Assembly (NCBI GenBank): GCA_032119795.1
Contig: JAUMFO010000013.1
Coordinates: 279,224-343,223 of the forward strand
Length of the DNA: 64,000 nucleotides
Direction of reading: 5' to 3'
Source: JAGIBJ01 sp032119795
Lineage (GTDB): Bacteria; Actinomycetota; Thermoleophilia; Solirubrobacterales; Solirubrobacteraceae
Shown: one piece after another, positions 34,595-43,636 of the stretch
Layout of the letters: every line of letters starts with the position of its first letter
How positions within the stretch are numbered: position 1 is the first letter of the stretch
Notes under the pieces: model-generated
Database searches by the model: none
The model's input: only the letters and a program-made list of their open reading frames with translations
What the model was told of the DNA's origin: nothing
Made by a program: the position numbers and the translations under genes

Positions 34595-36010
34595 ATGCAC
34601 CAGCACTGCCAGAACTACGCTCGCTCCCGCCCCGCCGTCGCCGGCGACGGCCTCCCGGTGATCGAGGCGGGGATGCCCGCCCCGGCCGGCACCGGCCTCT
34701 CGCGCCGCTCGATGATGCTGCGGTCGCTCGGGATGGGCGTCGCCGTCTACGGCGCCGGCGCCATGAAGGCCCCGGCCGCCGTCGAGGCCGCCATCAACGA
34801 CGCCCTCGGCGAGCACAAGGTCGTCATCTCGGTCTTCTTCGACGGCGGCTGGGACTCGCTCAGCGTCCTCGCCCCGTTCGGCACCGACCACAAGCACGAG
34901 GCGCGCGCCGCGGAGCTGCGCCCCGGCCTGTCCGGCAACGCCGCGATCGACCGCGCCACCGCCACCCCGTTCGCCGCCGACCCCAGCCTCTCGTGGCACC
35001 CCGCCGCGGGTGGCCTGCGCGACCTCTGGGACGACCCGAACGTCGGCGTGGCCGTCGCCCCGGCCTGCGGCTACCCAGACGCCAACGGCTCGCACTTCAC
35101 CAGCCGCCACTTCTGGGAGGTCGGCGCGCTCGACGTCGGCGGGACGACCGGCTGGATGGGCCGCTACCTCGATCGCGTCGGCCGCGCCGACGTGCCGATC
35201 CAGGGCATCTCGATGGGCGGCTCGCTCTCGCCGGCGCAGGCGACCGACCGCGTCCCGGTGGCCGCGATCTCCAGCATCGACGACTACAACTTCTGGTACC
35301 CCGGCATCTGGGGTCCAATGGACGACGCCGCGACCGGCCGCCTCCGCGGACTCGGGCGCACCGCCACGGCCGATCCCCAGCTCGCCACGTCGCGCATGGT
35401 CGCCGAGGCGTCCTTCCAGCTCGTCGACGACCTCGGCAGCTCCAAAACCGCCCCGGCACCGGCGGATGGCCTCTACGGCACCGATCCGCGAGGCATCGCT
35501 CGCCAGCTGCGCGACGTGGCCCGGCTGCTCGACACCCGGATCAGCGGCGCCGCGCTCCCGATCCGCTGCATCTCCGTCAACGCCCAAGGCGGCTACGACA
35601 CCCACTCAGATCAGACCGCGTCGTTTGGCGAGGATCTGAAGGCCAACTGCGACGCGATCAAGGCGTTCTGGCAGGACCTGCGCAATCGCGGCGAGGACGA
35701 CCGCGTCGTCATGCTCGTCTGGAGCGAGTTCGGCCGACGGCCCGAAGAGAACGGATCTGGCGGGTCAGACCACGGTGCCGCGGGCGCCGCGTTCGTGATC
35801 GGCAAGAGCGTGCAGCAGGGCCTGATCGGCGAGTTCCCCGGCCTGAAGGCACACGGTGCTTCGGATTCCGGTCTGACCCAGGACGAGAACCTGCGCCATA
35901 CGAGCGATTTCCGGTCCATCGAGGCGGCGATCCTCGAGCAATGGCTTGACACCGACGCGGCTGCCATTCTTCCCAATATCGGCGGCCTGTCCCGGCCCCG
36001 GCTGCTCTAA
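34595..36010 (+). CDS. DUF1501 family secreted protein, cassette copy 1
   Basis: The 471-residue protein has a Tat-type signal region LSRRSMMLRSLGMGVAVYGA (about residues 35-56), as usual for DUF1501. The alkaline-phosphatase-like fold follows (VVISVFFDGGWDSLSVLAPF; GYDTHSDQTASFGEDLKANC; MLVWSEFGRRPEENGSGGSD; HGAAGAAFVIG). His/Asp residues in DHGAA and YDTH are likely metal ligands. It is the regular partner of DUF1800 proteins. The Tat signal implies folding, perhaps metal loading, before export. Confidence 0.87.
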   Translation: MHQHCQNYARSRPAVAGDGLPVIEAGMPAPAGTGLSRRSMMLRSLGMGVAVYGAGAMKAPAAVEAAINDALGEHKVVISVFFDGGWDSLSVLAPFGTDHKHEARAAELRPGLSGNAAIDRATATPFAADPSLSWHPAAGGLRDLWDDPNVGVAVAPACGYPDANGSHFTSRHFWEVGALDVGGTTGWMGRYLDRVGRADVPIQGISMGGSLSPAQATDRVPVAAISSIDDYNFWYPGIWGPMDDAATGRLRGLGRTATADPQLATSRMVAEASFQLVDDLGSSKTAPAPADGLYGTDPRGIARQLRDVARLLDTRISGAALPIRCISVNAQGGYDTHSDQTASFGEDLKANCDAIKAFWQDLRNRGEDDRVVMLVWSEFGRRPEENGSGGSDHGAAGAAFVIGKSVQQGLIGEFPGLKAHGASDSGLTQDENLRHTSDFRSIEAAILEQWLDTDAAAILPNIGGLSRPRLL

Positions 36011-36082
36011 GCCGGCGGGGCTCCGGCCACCCTTGCCCTCCTCCAAACGTCGCGGTGCTCCCCACCGCACCACTTCCCTGCA

Positions 36083-37687
36083 ATGACCCCTGCCGCCACG
36101 CGCAAAAAGAAGAAGAAAACCAAGCGGCTTCCGGTCTGCACGAAGAAGGACCTGCGGACCAAGAAGTCCAAACGGCGCAAGTGCCGGGTCGTGAAGCCCA
36201 AGCCGAAGGTTCCAGCCAAAACGCCCGTCAAACCGTCGCCGACTGGTCCGGTTGCGGCGCCGCCCGTCTCGACGCCCAGCCCGGACGCGTTCCCGACGGC
36301 GCCCGCCGCCGAACCGACCGACGGCCTGCGGGTCTACTCGGGGGCGTTCGGCGTGGCGCAGGCGCAGCGTCTGCTCTTTCGGGCCGGCTTCGGCCCGCGC
36401 CCGGGGCAGGCTGAGTCCGTCGCCGCGCAGGGTCTTCGCGGCGCCGTCTCGGCGCTGGTGAACCCGGGCTCCCCCACCATGGTCGGGCCCGCGCCCACCG
36501 GGGCGTTCCTCGTCGGCGGCGCGTTCGCTCCGGCCGACCGCTACGGCCACCTCCACCTCGACCTGCTCGACCGCCAGATCCGCTCGACCGATCAGCTCAC
36601 CGAGCGGATGGTGCTCGTGCTGCATGACTGGTTCGCCGTGAGCGAGTCCGGCGCCACGCGGGCCAGGCTCCCCGATCACATCGAGCTGCTGCGTCGCGGC
36701 TGGCGCGGGTCCTTCCGCCGGCTGCTGCTCGACCTCACGCCTGACCCCGCGATGCTGCTGTTCCTGGACGGCGTGAGCAACCGCCGCGGCGCCCCCAACG
36801 AGAACTACGCCCGGGAACTCATGGAGCTCTACGCGCTGGGCGCCGATCGCGGCGCCTACACCGAAGACGACGTGCGCGAGATGGCGCGGGCGCTCACCGG
36901 CTTCCGCAACGACTACTCCGACGCCCTCGGCCCCTACAACTTCCGCTACGACCCAGCCCGCCACGACACGGGCGTCAAAACCGTCTTCGCCGGCACCCCG
37001 CATGAGCGCAGCGGCCGGCTGACCTGGGAAGACGCCGTCCACGCCGTCGTCGATCACCCACTGCACGCCTCATTCGTGGTGCGCAAGCTCTGGTCGTACT
37101 TCATCCCGACCGAGCCGACCGCCGAGACGCAGCGCCAGCTCGAGGCGCTCTACCGCTCAGGCGGCGAGCAGCTCGGCCCACTTGTGGAGGCCATCCTCCT
37201 GCACCCCGATCTCCACACCGGGCCGACGATGGTCAAGCCCCCGGTTGTGCTCACCGCCGGGCTCCTGCGCTCGCTCGGGCAAGGCATCTCGACCGATACC
37301 TGGATCAATCGGGTCGCCAGCGCCGGCCAGTTCCTCGGCGAGCCGCCAAACGTGGCGGGTTGGAACGATCGGGCATGGCTCAACACGTCGACGCACAGCG
37401 CCCGCTGGGGGCTCGTGATGGAGGCGCTGCGGCCCGTCGTCTCGACCAGCGCCGACTACCGCGGCAAGACCGAGACCTCCGCCGACGCCCTCGACGCGGC
37501 GCTCGCCGTCTGGGGCTACCCGAGCCTCTCGACCGATCACCTCGCGGCGCTGCGGCGCGTCTCCCAGGAGACGTGGTCCCCGCGCGCGACCGGAGACACC
37601 TACGGGTCGCTGGAGAACTTCCTGGCGCACCGGCAGAACGCGTTGCGTCAACTCGTGGGCGCAGCGCCCGACTTCCAGGTGAGCTAG
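36083..37687 (+). CDS. DUF1800 family protein, cassette copy 2
   Basis: The 534-residue paralog of the 32.9-kb gene begins MTPAATRKKKKKTKRLPVCT and keeps the two-Cys Lys-rich module and Pro/Thr linker. The DUF1800 domain includes FGVAQAQRLLFRAGFGPRPG, LMELYALGADRGAYTEDDVR, ALTGFR and FLGEPPNVAGWNDRAWL. It differs in loops, so the duplication is not recent. The DUF1501 copy 2 ATG follows its stop directly (TAGATG). Confidence 0.86.
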   Translation: MTPAATRKKKKKTKRLPVCTKKDLRTKKSKRRKCRVVKPKPKVPAKTPVKPSPTGPVAAPPVSTPSPDAFPTAPAAEPTDGLRVYSGAFGVAQAQRLLFRAGFGPRPGQAESVAAQGLRGAVSALVNPGSPTMVGPAPTGAFLVGGAFAPADRYGHLHLDLLDRQIRSTDQLTERMVLVLHDWFAVSESGATRARLPDHIELLRRGWRGSFRRLLLDLTPDPAMLLFLDGVSNRRGAPNENYARELMELYALGADRGAYTEDDVREMARALTGFRNDYSDALGPYNFRYDPARHDTGVKTVFAGTPHERSGRLTWEDAVHAVVDHPLHASFVVRKLWSYFIPTEPTAETQRQLEALYRSGGEQLGPLVEAILLHPDLHTGPTMVKPPVVLTAGLLRSLGQGISTDTWINRVASAGQFLGEPPNVAGWNDRAWLNTSTHSARWGLVMEALRPVVSTSADYRGKTETSADALDAALAVWGYPSLSTDHLAALRRVSQETWSPRATGDTYGSLENFLAHRQNALRQLVGAAPDFQVS

Positions 37688-39121
37688 ATGAGCGCGAGCG
37701 ACCACAAGCACTGCACGGACTACGCGCGCTCGCACGCGGCGGCGGGCGCCGGGCTCCCGATGGTCGAGCCTGGGATGCCCGATCCGGCCGGCACGGGCCT
37801 GAGCCGCCGCTCGATGATGCTGCGCTCACTTGGCCTCGGCATGGCCGTCTACGGGGCAGGCGCGCTCGGTGGCGCCGAGCATGTCGAGGCGGCGATCAAC
37901 GACGCGCTCGGTGAGCACAAGGTCCTGATCTCGGTCTTCATCGACGGCGGCTGGGATTCGCTCAGCGTGCTGACGCCCTTTGGCACCGACGCCCGCCACG
38001 AGGCGCGCTTGGCGGAGCTGCGGCCCGGACTCTCTGGCGCCATCGCGCGTGACGCTGCCAACGTCTTCTCGGCCGACCCAAGCCTCTCGTGGCACCCCGC
38101 CGCCGCCGGCCTGCGCGACCTCTGGGACGACCCGGCGCTCGGCGTCGCCGTGGCGCCCGCGATCGGCTACAGCTCACCGAACTACTCGCACTTCACCAGC
38201 CGGCACTTCTGGGAGGTCGGCGCGCTCGACGTCGGCGGCACGACCGGCTGGATGGGCCGCTACCTCGATCGCGTCGGCCGCAGCGACGTGCCGATTCAGG
38301 GCATCACGATGGGGGGATCACTCTCGCCCGCGCTGGCGACGGCCAACGTGCCGATCGCGGCCGTGTATGACATCGACGCCTACCGCTACGACTACCGCGG
38401 AGCGACGGGCCGAGTCGCAGCCGCAGCGACCAACGAGCTGCGCGCACTGGCCGCGAAAGCCAGCGGCGACACCCAGCGCGACCAGTCACGCATGGTGACG
38501 GGCGCCTCGTTCCGGCTCGTCGACGACATGGCCTCGGCGGCGACGACGCCCGCCGCGACGGTCACCTACCCGACGGACTCCAGCTACTTCACCGACAGCC
38601 TCCGAGACACCGCCCGCCTGCTCGGCACCCGCGTCGCCGGCTCCGCCCTCCCGGTGCGGTGCGTGGCTTTGCGCGGCCACGGCGGCTACGACACGCACAG
38701 CACCCAAGACCCGGCCTTCTCCAACAACCTGCGGATCACCACGCAGGCGATCAAGGCGTTCTGGGCCGATCTCGCCGCCCGCGGCCAGCAGGACCGCGTG
38801 GCGATGCTCGTGTGGAGCGAGTTTGGGCGCCGCCCCACCGAGAACGGCTCCGCTGGCTGCGATCACGGGGCCGCCGGCTCAGCCTTCGTGATTGGCCAGA
38901 GCGTCAGGCAAGGCCTGATCGGCGAGTTCCCCGGACTCGCGAGCTACGGCACCGCTGGCGCCGGCCTGATGCGCGACGGAAATCTGCGCGCCACCAGCGA
39001 CTTTCGCGGTGTGTACTCGGCGATCCTGGAGCAGTGGCTCGGGACCGAGGCCGAGGGCATCATCCCCGGCGCGGGCAACCGCCCGGGCGCCGGTGCATTC
39101 GTTCGGCCGGCACTCTTCTAA
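37688..39121 (+). CDS. DUF1501 family secreted protein, cassette copy 2
   Basis: This 477-residue protein is strongly similar to the 34.6-kb gene. The Tat-type signal LSRRSMMLRSLGLGMAVYGA is almost identical. VLISVFIDGGWDSLSVLTPF, HFTSRHFWEVGALDVGGTTG, MLVWSEFGRRPTENGSAGCD and HGAAGSAFVIG are conserved. Divergence is concentrated in the region about residues 230-330. It is directly adjacent to DUF1800 copy 2 and 12 nt before the cupredoxin gene, suggesting a single transcript. Confidence 0.87.
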   Translation: MSASDHKHCTDYARSHAAAGAGLPMVEPGMPDPAGTGLSRRSMMLRSLGLGMAVYGAGALGGAEHVEAAINDALGEHKVLISVFIDGGWDSLSVLTPFGTDARHEARLAELRPGLSGAIARDAANVFSADPSLSWHPAAAGLRDLWDDPALGVAVAPAIGYSSPNYSHFTSRHFWEVGALDVGGTTGWMGRYLDRVGRSDVPIQGITMGGSLSPALATANVPIAAVYDIDAYRYDYRGATGRVAAAATNELRALAAKASGDTQRDQSRMVTGASFRLVDDMASAATTPAATVTYPTDSSYFTDSLRDTARLLGTRVAGSALPVRCVALRGHGGYDTHSTQDPAFSNNLRITTQAIKAFWADLAARGQQDRVAMLVWSEFGRRPTENGSAGCDHGAAGSAFVIGQSVRQGLIGEFPGLASYGTAGAGLMRDGNLRATSDFRGVYSAILEQWLGTEAEGIIPGAGNRPGAGAFVRPALF

Positions 39122-39133
39122 GGACGCTTCGCG

Positions 39134-40201
39134 GTGGGATCTCGTCAGCTCAGGACGTCGAGTCTGCTGCGCGCCCGCGCGTGGACGGTCGCACCCGTGC
39201 TGGCCGTCGCCGCCGTGCTGGCCGTCCTGCCCTGCGACGACTGCCCGGATCACGCTGCCGCGCACGGCGCGCACGCCCGCGCGGCCACGCCGGTCACCCA
39301 CCAGATGAGCGGCCACGCTCCCGCGGCGTCCGATGGCCGCGTGCCACGCGCCGTCGCGTCCGGCGCCGCCGCCGACCACAAGGGCATGGCGTTTGAGGTC
39401 GGGACGGCGTCGAGTCCGATCGTCACGCGCGGCGCCCGTGGCCCACTGTGGGAGGCCAGCGAGCCCACCGCTCCGGGATCGACGAAGCACGGCACGTACG
39501 CCGAGCAGACCGTCGCTCGCCAGCTCGCCCAGCTGCGCGAGCCCGCTGAAGCTGGCGACACCACCGACGAGCCGATGGCCGAGCGCGCCGCCGTGCTCAC
39601 GACCGCCGAGGCAACCAAGCGGCTCTCCAAGCGCTGCCAGCGACTGATCAAGCGTCGCAAGAGCACGCTCGGCAAGACCGACCGCAAGCGGCGCTCCGCC
39701 TGCCTCGCGCAGCGACGCAAGCTCGTCGCTGCATCGAAGGCGCCGTCGACGACTCCCGGAGTCGCCGCTCCATCCGCCCCAATCCAGGGTCCCACCCCGA
39801 CGGCCGCTCCCCCGACGGCCACCGAGCCGGCCGCGCCGACGCCAACTACCCCCGCCCCGACGACTCCGCAGGTGCAGACGAAGCAGTACGCCGCCGCTGG
39901 CGTCGTGGCCACCGATGGCCTCGACCCGTTCCGGCTCACGCGCGCGAGCGCCACCGCCGACGTCGTGAACTTTGAACTCGACAACACCGATCGCCAGCTC
40001 CACGACCTCTACATCGCGCCGGCCAGCTCCACCGGCGAGGTCACGGGCGCGCCGGTGAAGGTGATCGGCCGGATCGAGGGCGGCACGCGCGAGTCTGCCG
40101 ACGTGGAGCTCGCGCCGGGGCGCTACAAGCTCCTGTGCACCGTCGACGGTCACGGGCCGATGGCCGTGGACTTCACGGTCTACGCGCCGGCGGCCAGCTA
40201 A
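39134..40201 (+). CDS. Secreted cupredoxin-like protein with Lys-rich module
   Basis: The 355-residue product has a signal-like N-terminus (RAWTVAPVLAVAAVLAVLPC) and a His/Asp/Cys-rich stretch after it (CDDCPDHAAAHGAHA). A basic two-Cys module (SKRCQRLIKRRKSTL ... RRSACLAQRRK) and a Thr/Pro linker follow. The C-terminal cupredoxin-like domain has NFELDNTDRQLHDLYI and ELAPGRYKLLCTVDGHGPMA, where His, Cys, His and Met have type 1 copper spacing. It probably carries electrons or copper outside the cell. GTG at 39134 has AAGGACG upstream. Confidence 0.8.
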   Translation: MGSRQLRTSSLLRARAWTVAPVLAVAAVLAVLPCDDCPDHAAAHGAHARAATPVTHQMSGHAPAASDGRVPRAVASGAAADHKGMAFEVGTASSPIVTRGARGPLWEASEPTAPGSTKHGTYAEQTVARQLAQLREPAEAGDTTDEPMAERAAVLTTAEATKRLSKRCQRLIKRRKSTLGKTDRKRRSACLAQRRKLVAASKAPSTTPGVAAPSAPIQGPTPTAAPPTATEPAAPTPTTPAPTTPQVQTKQYAAAGVVATDGLDPFRLTRASATADVVNFELDNTDRQLHDLYIAPASSTGEVTGAPVKVIGRIEGGTRESADVELAPGRYKLLCTVDGHGPMAVDFTVYAPAAS

Positions 40202-40239
40202 CTCCACCGGCGATCGGCCCGCCGCCGAGCCGAACATAT

Positions 40240-40270
40240 TAGGGCGCCCTATTAGGTTTGCCTTACTATT
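40240..40270 (+). promoter_or_regulatory. DtxR/IdeR-like box and palindrome over a leaderless promoter
   Basis: TTAGGTTTGCCTTACTATT (40252-40270) matches 13 of 19 positions of the IdeR/DtxR iron-box consensus, with a near-perfect left half. TACTAT (40264-40269) within it is the -10, 7 nt before the ATG at 40277. Just upstream, TAGGGCGCCCTA (40240-40251) is a perfect palindrome in a second TTAGG context. This suggests metal-responsive repression. Confidence 0.55.
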
Positions 40271-40276
40271 GCGGGC

Positions 40277-41329
40277 ATGGCTCACTCCCCACGTTGGTCT
40301 GCGCTGATTCGCGCCACGGCCACCACCGCCGTCGTCGCCGTCGCCAGCGCGGTTTCCTCCTCCGCTAGCGCGCAGTCCGCACACCACCACGGACACCCCT
40401 CAGCGCCCGTTTCGTCGGCGCCGCCCGCCGTCCCAGCGCCCAGCACGCTCACCACGCGTGAGCCGGCCGCGGGTTCGATGTGGACCGTCGCCGATCCCAA
40501 ACGCCCGCGTCTCGCGAGCGGCCCACGCGGGCCCCTCTGGAGCACCTTTGTGCCGCGCCCCGTCGGCACCACGGCGATGGGATTGACGTTCGCCCAGCGC
40601 ACCCTCGTGATGCAGGCCTCCAGCGCCCGAACCGGTGCCGATCGCCCTGCCACGCGCGCCGCCCTCACGACCGCCCAGGCCACGAAGAAGCTCACGAAGC
40701 GGTGTCAGCGGCTGGTCAAGATCACCAAGGCCAAGGACCTCAAGAAGCTCAAGAAGGCCGACCGCAAGGCCCGGACGAGGTGTCTAGAGCAGCGCCGCAA
40801 GCTCATCGCCGACTCCAAAAAGCAGCCCGCCACACCGCCAGGCGGCGCATCGCCGACGGCGCCGTCGACGCCGGACCCGTCGAGCCCAACCTCGCCGTCG
40901 AGGCCGGCCCCCAATACGCCGCCTGCGCCGACGCCGACGACGCCGGCGCCCACCACGCCAGCCGCGCCGACGGGCTGCACGACGCCCGGCGTCGGCGACA
41001 CCCTCGCCGTGACCGCCGTCGACGACGGCGCGAGATTCGAAGTCAGCAGCTGCGGCCTGAAGGCCGGGACGATCAAGTTCGCGTTCGACACCACCGACGC
41101 CGCCGAGGAACACAACCTCGTCGTCACCGACGGCTTCAACGAGGTCACCGACGAAGGTCGAACGTCCTCCACGCCGTCCGGGACCATGTATGCGAATGCT
41201 GGCACGCTGCTCCCAGGGCAGCCGGGGAGAACGACCTCCGCCACCCTGAACGCCGGCGACTACTGGCTGATCTGCACCGTCGCGGGGCATGTCGCGATGG
41301 CGATGAGGTTCAAGGTCTTCCCGGCATAG
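40277..41329 (+). CDS. Secreted cupredoxin-like protein, paralog
   Basis: The 350-residue paralog of the preceding gene has a signal peptide (ATATTAVVAVASAVSSSASA), a His cluster (HHHGHPSAP), the basic two-Cys module (TKRCQRLVKITKAK ... RTRCLEQRRK) and a Pro/Thr linker. The cupredoxin domain has FDTTDAAEEHNLVVTD and LNAGDYWLICTVAGHVAMAM, again with His-Cys-His-Met ligand spacing. It has its own leaderless promoter under a DtxR-like box, unlike the first paralog, which is read with the DUF1800/DUF1501 genes. Confidence 0.8.
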   Translation: MAHSPRWSALIRATATTAVVAVASAVSSSASAQSAHHHGHPSAPVSSAPPAVPAPSTLTTREPAAGSMWTVADPKRPRLASGPRGPLWSTFVPRPVGTTAMGLTFAQRTLVMQASSARTGADRPATRAALTTAQATKKLTKRCQRLVKITKAKDLKKLKKADRKARTRCLEQRRKLIADSKKQPATPPGGASPTAPSTPDPSSPTSPSRPAPNTPPAPTPTTPAPTTPAAPTGCTTPGVGDTLAVTAVDDGARFEVSSCGLKAGTIKFAFDTTDAAEEHNLVVTDGFNEVTDEGRTSSTPSGTMYANAGTLLPGQPGRTTSATLNAGDYWLICTVAGHVAMAMRFKVFPA

Positions 41330-41389
41330 AGGCTGGCGGCCGAGGTGCGCGGTGAGCCGTCGGCGCGCCGCGCACGTAACGATGGAGGA

Positions 41390-42805
41390 ATGGCCCCGGC
41401 AATCCTCTGGTACCGGCGTGACCTGCGCGTCCACGACCTCCCCGCACTCGCGGCTGCGATCCGCGACGGCGGCGACGACGGCGTCGTGCCGGTCTTCTGC
41501 TTCGACGACGCGCTGCTGCACGGCCGGTTCCCGAGCGCGCGTCGCACCTGGTTCCTGCTGCAGACGCTGGAGGCGCTCGACGCCCGTTGGCACGATCTCG
41601 GCGGGCGCCTGTGGTGGCGTCGCGGCGACCCAGCGACGCAGCTTGCCGAGGTCGTGCACCTGACGGGTGCCACGGCCGTGCACGCCACCGAGGACTTCTC
41701 GGGCTACGCCCGCGGTCGAGACGAGCGCGTCCGCGCAGCGCTCGCCGCCAACGGCGCGTCGCTCACGCTCCACCCCGGGATTGCGATCGCCTCCGACCTT
41801 GCCGAGCTTCGGACCAAGGCGGGCAAGCCGCACATCGTCTTCACGCCCTTCTCCAAAACGTGGGCCGCGCAGGAGCGACGCGAACTCCTGACGCCGCCGG
41901 CGTCGCTCCACACGCCGCCGGGCGACCGTGGCGAGTTCCCGACGCTCGAGGCGCTCGGATTCGACTCTGCCGACGCCGCCGTCGAGGACCCACCGCAGGC
42001 CGGCGAGATCGCGGGCGTCGCCGCCGCCAAGGACTGGGCCCGCCGCGGGCTGGCGGAGTACGAAGACCGCCGCAGCGACCTCGCCGCCGTCACCTCACGA
42101 CTCTCTGCGCACCTGCACTACGGCTCGGTCTCACCGTTGCTGGTCGAGCAGCTCACCGTCGAGCACGGCGGCCCCGGCACGGCGACCTACCGCAGCGAGC
42201 TGGCCTGGCGCGACTTCTACCTCCAGGTGCAGCTGAACTTCCCCTACGTCGCGCGGCAGGAGTTCCAGGAGAAGTACCGCGCGCTGGCGTGGGAGGACGA
42301 CGCCGGAGCCCTTAAGGCGTGGCAGCAGGGCCAGACGGGCTACCCCGTCGTCGATGCTGCGATGCGCGAGCTGCTCGCGACCGGCTTCATGCATAACCGC
42401 GCCCGCATGATCGTCGCGTCGTTCCTCACGAAGGACCTGCACCTGAACTGGCGTGAGGGCGAGCGGTGGTTCATGGAGCAGCTCCTCGACGGCGACCTCT
42501 CCAGCAACAACGGCGGCTGGCAGTGGACGGCCAGCACCGGGACCGATCCGGCGCCGTACTTCCGCCGGATGTTCAACCCGACGCTGCAGCAGAAGAAGTT
42601 CGACACGTCGGGCCGCTACGTGCGCCGCTGGTGCCCCGAACTGGCCGGCGTGCCGGACAAGCGCCTAGCTGAGCCATGGAAGATGACGCCAGCCGAGCAG
42701 GAGGCCGCCGGCTGCGTGATCGGGAGCGACTACCCCGAGCCGATCGTCGACCACGCCCAGGAGCGCCAGCACGCCGTGCAGCGCTACCAAGCCGTCTCCG
42801 CTTGA
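41390..42805 (+). CDS. phr: Deoxyribodipyrimidine photolyase
   Basis: The 471-residue protein starts with the photolyase N-terminal Rossmann domain (ILWYRRDLRVHDLPAL). The C-terminal FAD domain includes YRSELAWRDFYLQVQLNFPY, ATGFMHNRARMIVASFLTKD, NNGGWQWTASTGTDPAPYFR and SGRYVRRWCPELAGVPDKRL. Trp residues for the electron-transfer chain and the lesion-binding pocket are present, so a class I CPD photolyase is likely. With F420 genes next door, an 8-HDF (Fo) antenna is plausible, since Fo is an FbiC product. ATG at 41390 has TAACGA 7 nt upstream. Confidence 0.93.
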   Translation: MAPAILWYRRDLRVHDLPALAAAIRDGGDDGVVPVFCFDDALLHGRFPSARRTWFLLQTLEALDARWHDLGGRLWWRRGDPATQLAEVVHLTGATAVHATEDFSGYARGRDERVRAALAANGASLTLHPGIAIASDLAELRTKAGKPHIVFTPFSKTWAAQERRELLTPPASLHTPPGDRGEFPTLEALGFDSADAAVEDPPQAGEIAGVAAAKDWARRGLAEYEDRRSDLAAVTSRLSAHLHYGSVSPLLVEQLTVEHGGPGTATYRSELAWRDFYLQVQLNFPYVARQEFQEKYRALAWEDDAGALKAWQQGQTGYPVVDAAMRELLATGFMHNRARMIVASFLTKDLHLNWREGERWFMEQLLDGDLSSNNGGWQWTASTGTDPAPYFRRMFNPTLQQKKFDTSGRYVRRWCPELAGVPDKRLAEPWKMTPAEQEAAGCVIGSDYPEPIVDHAQERQHAVQRYQAVSA

Positions 42806-42883
42806 GCCGTTGCGCCGGCCAAGCGGCGGGCCCGGGCGGCGCCCGGATGCATCACCCCGCAGGGTCCTCTAACGTCGAGTCCT

Positions 42884-43636
42884 GTGACCGCTGACGCAGG
42901 CATCAACGAGCCAGTCGCGATCGTCGGCGGGTCCGGCGCGCTGGGTTCGGCGCTCGCGCTGCGCCTCTCGTTGGCCGGCGTCCCGGTGTTGCTCGGCTCC
43001 CGCGAGGAGGCCCGCGCCGTCGAGACGCTCAAGCGGTTGGTGAAGCTCATCGGCCCGCGGATGGACGACCACCCCATCCAGCTGACGGCCGCGACGAACG
43101 CCAACGCCGTCGAGCAGGCCGATCTCGTCGTGCTCTGCGTCCCGTTTCGCAACCATTCCGAGACGTTCACCTCGCTGCGCGCGAACCTACGCCCCGGCCA
43201 GGTCCTGGTCGACGCCACCGTCCCTCTTGCGGCAGCGGTAAGCGGCAAGGCCACGCGCACGATCGGCGTATGGCAGGGCTCAGCCGCCCAGCAGGCGCAG
43301 GAGATGGTGCCCGAGGGCGTCCGCGTGGTCTCGGCCCTGCACACCGTCTCTGCCAAGACGCTTGGCGACATCGAGCACGAACTCGCCGAGGACGTGCTCC
43401 TCTGCGGCGACGAGCGGGCAGACAAGGCCCGCGTGGCCGGCCTCCTGCGCCACATCCCCGGACTTCGCTGCGTCGACGCGGGGCCGCTGGAGCAGGCGCG
43501 TATCGTTGAGCAGCTCACGGCCGTGCTGATTGGCATCAACGTCCGCCACCGCGCCCACGCCGGGATCCGGATCACCGGGCTCCCCGACGCGGCTGCGCTG
43601 TGGCCCGAACTCCCCCAGACCCAGGAAGTGCGATGA
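42884..43636 (+). CDS. npdG: NADPH-dependent F420 reductase
   Basis: The 250-residue protein begins with an NADP-binding motif (AIVGGSGALGSALALRLSLA; LLGSREEARA). The family pattern includes ADLVVLCVPFRNHSET, GQVLVDATVPL and HTVSAKTLGDI. It interconverts F420H2/NADP+ and F420/NADPH, feeding the F420 pool. It overlaps cofD by ATGA and starts the F420 operon. GTG start with TAACGT (42870-42875) 8 nt upstream fits a leaderless mRNA. Confidence 0.9.
   Translation: MTADAGINEPVAIVGGSGALGSALALRLSLAGVPVLLGSREEARAVETLKRLVKLIGPRMDDHPIQLTAATNANAVEQADLVVLCVPFRNHSETFTSLRANLRPGQVLVDATVPLAAAVSGKATRTIGVWQGSAAQQAQEMVPEGVRVVSALHTVSAKTLGDIEHELAEDVLLCGDERADKARVAGLLRHIPGLRCVDAGPLEQARIVEQLTAVLIGINVRHRAHAGIRITGLPDAAALWPELPQTQEVR

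Noticed and set aside
32872..39121. The duplicated DUF1800-DUF1501 cassettes considered as a transposable unit
   Set aside because: No terminal inverted repeats, target duplications or transposase; simple tandem gene duplication explains it.
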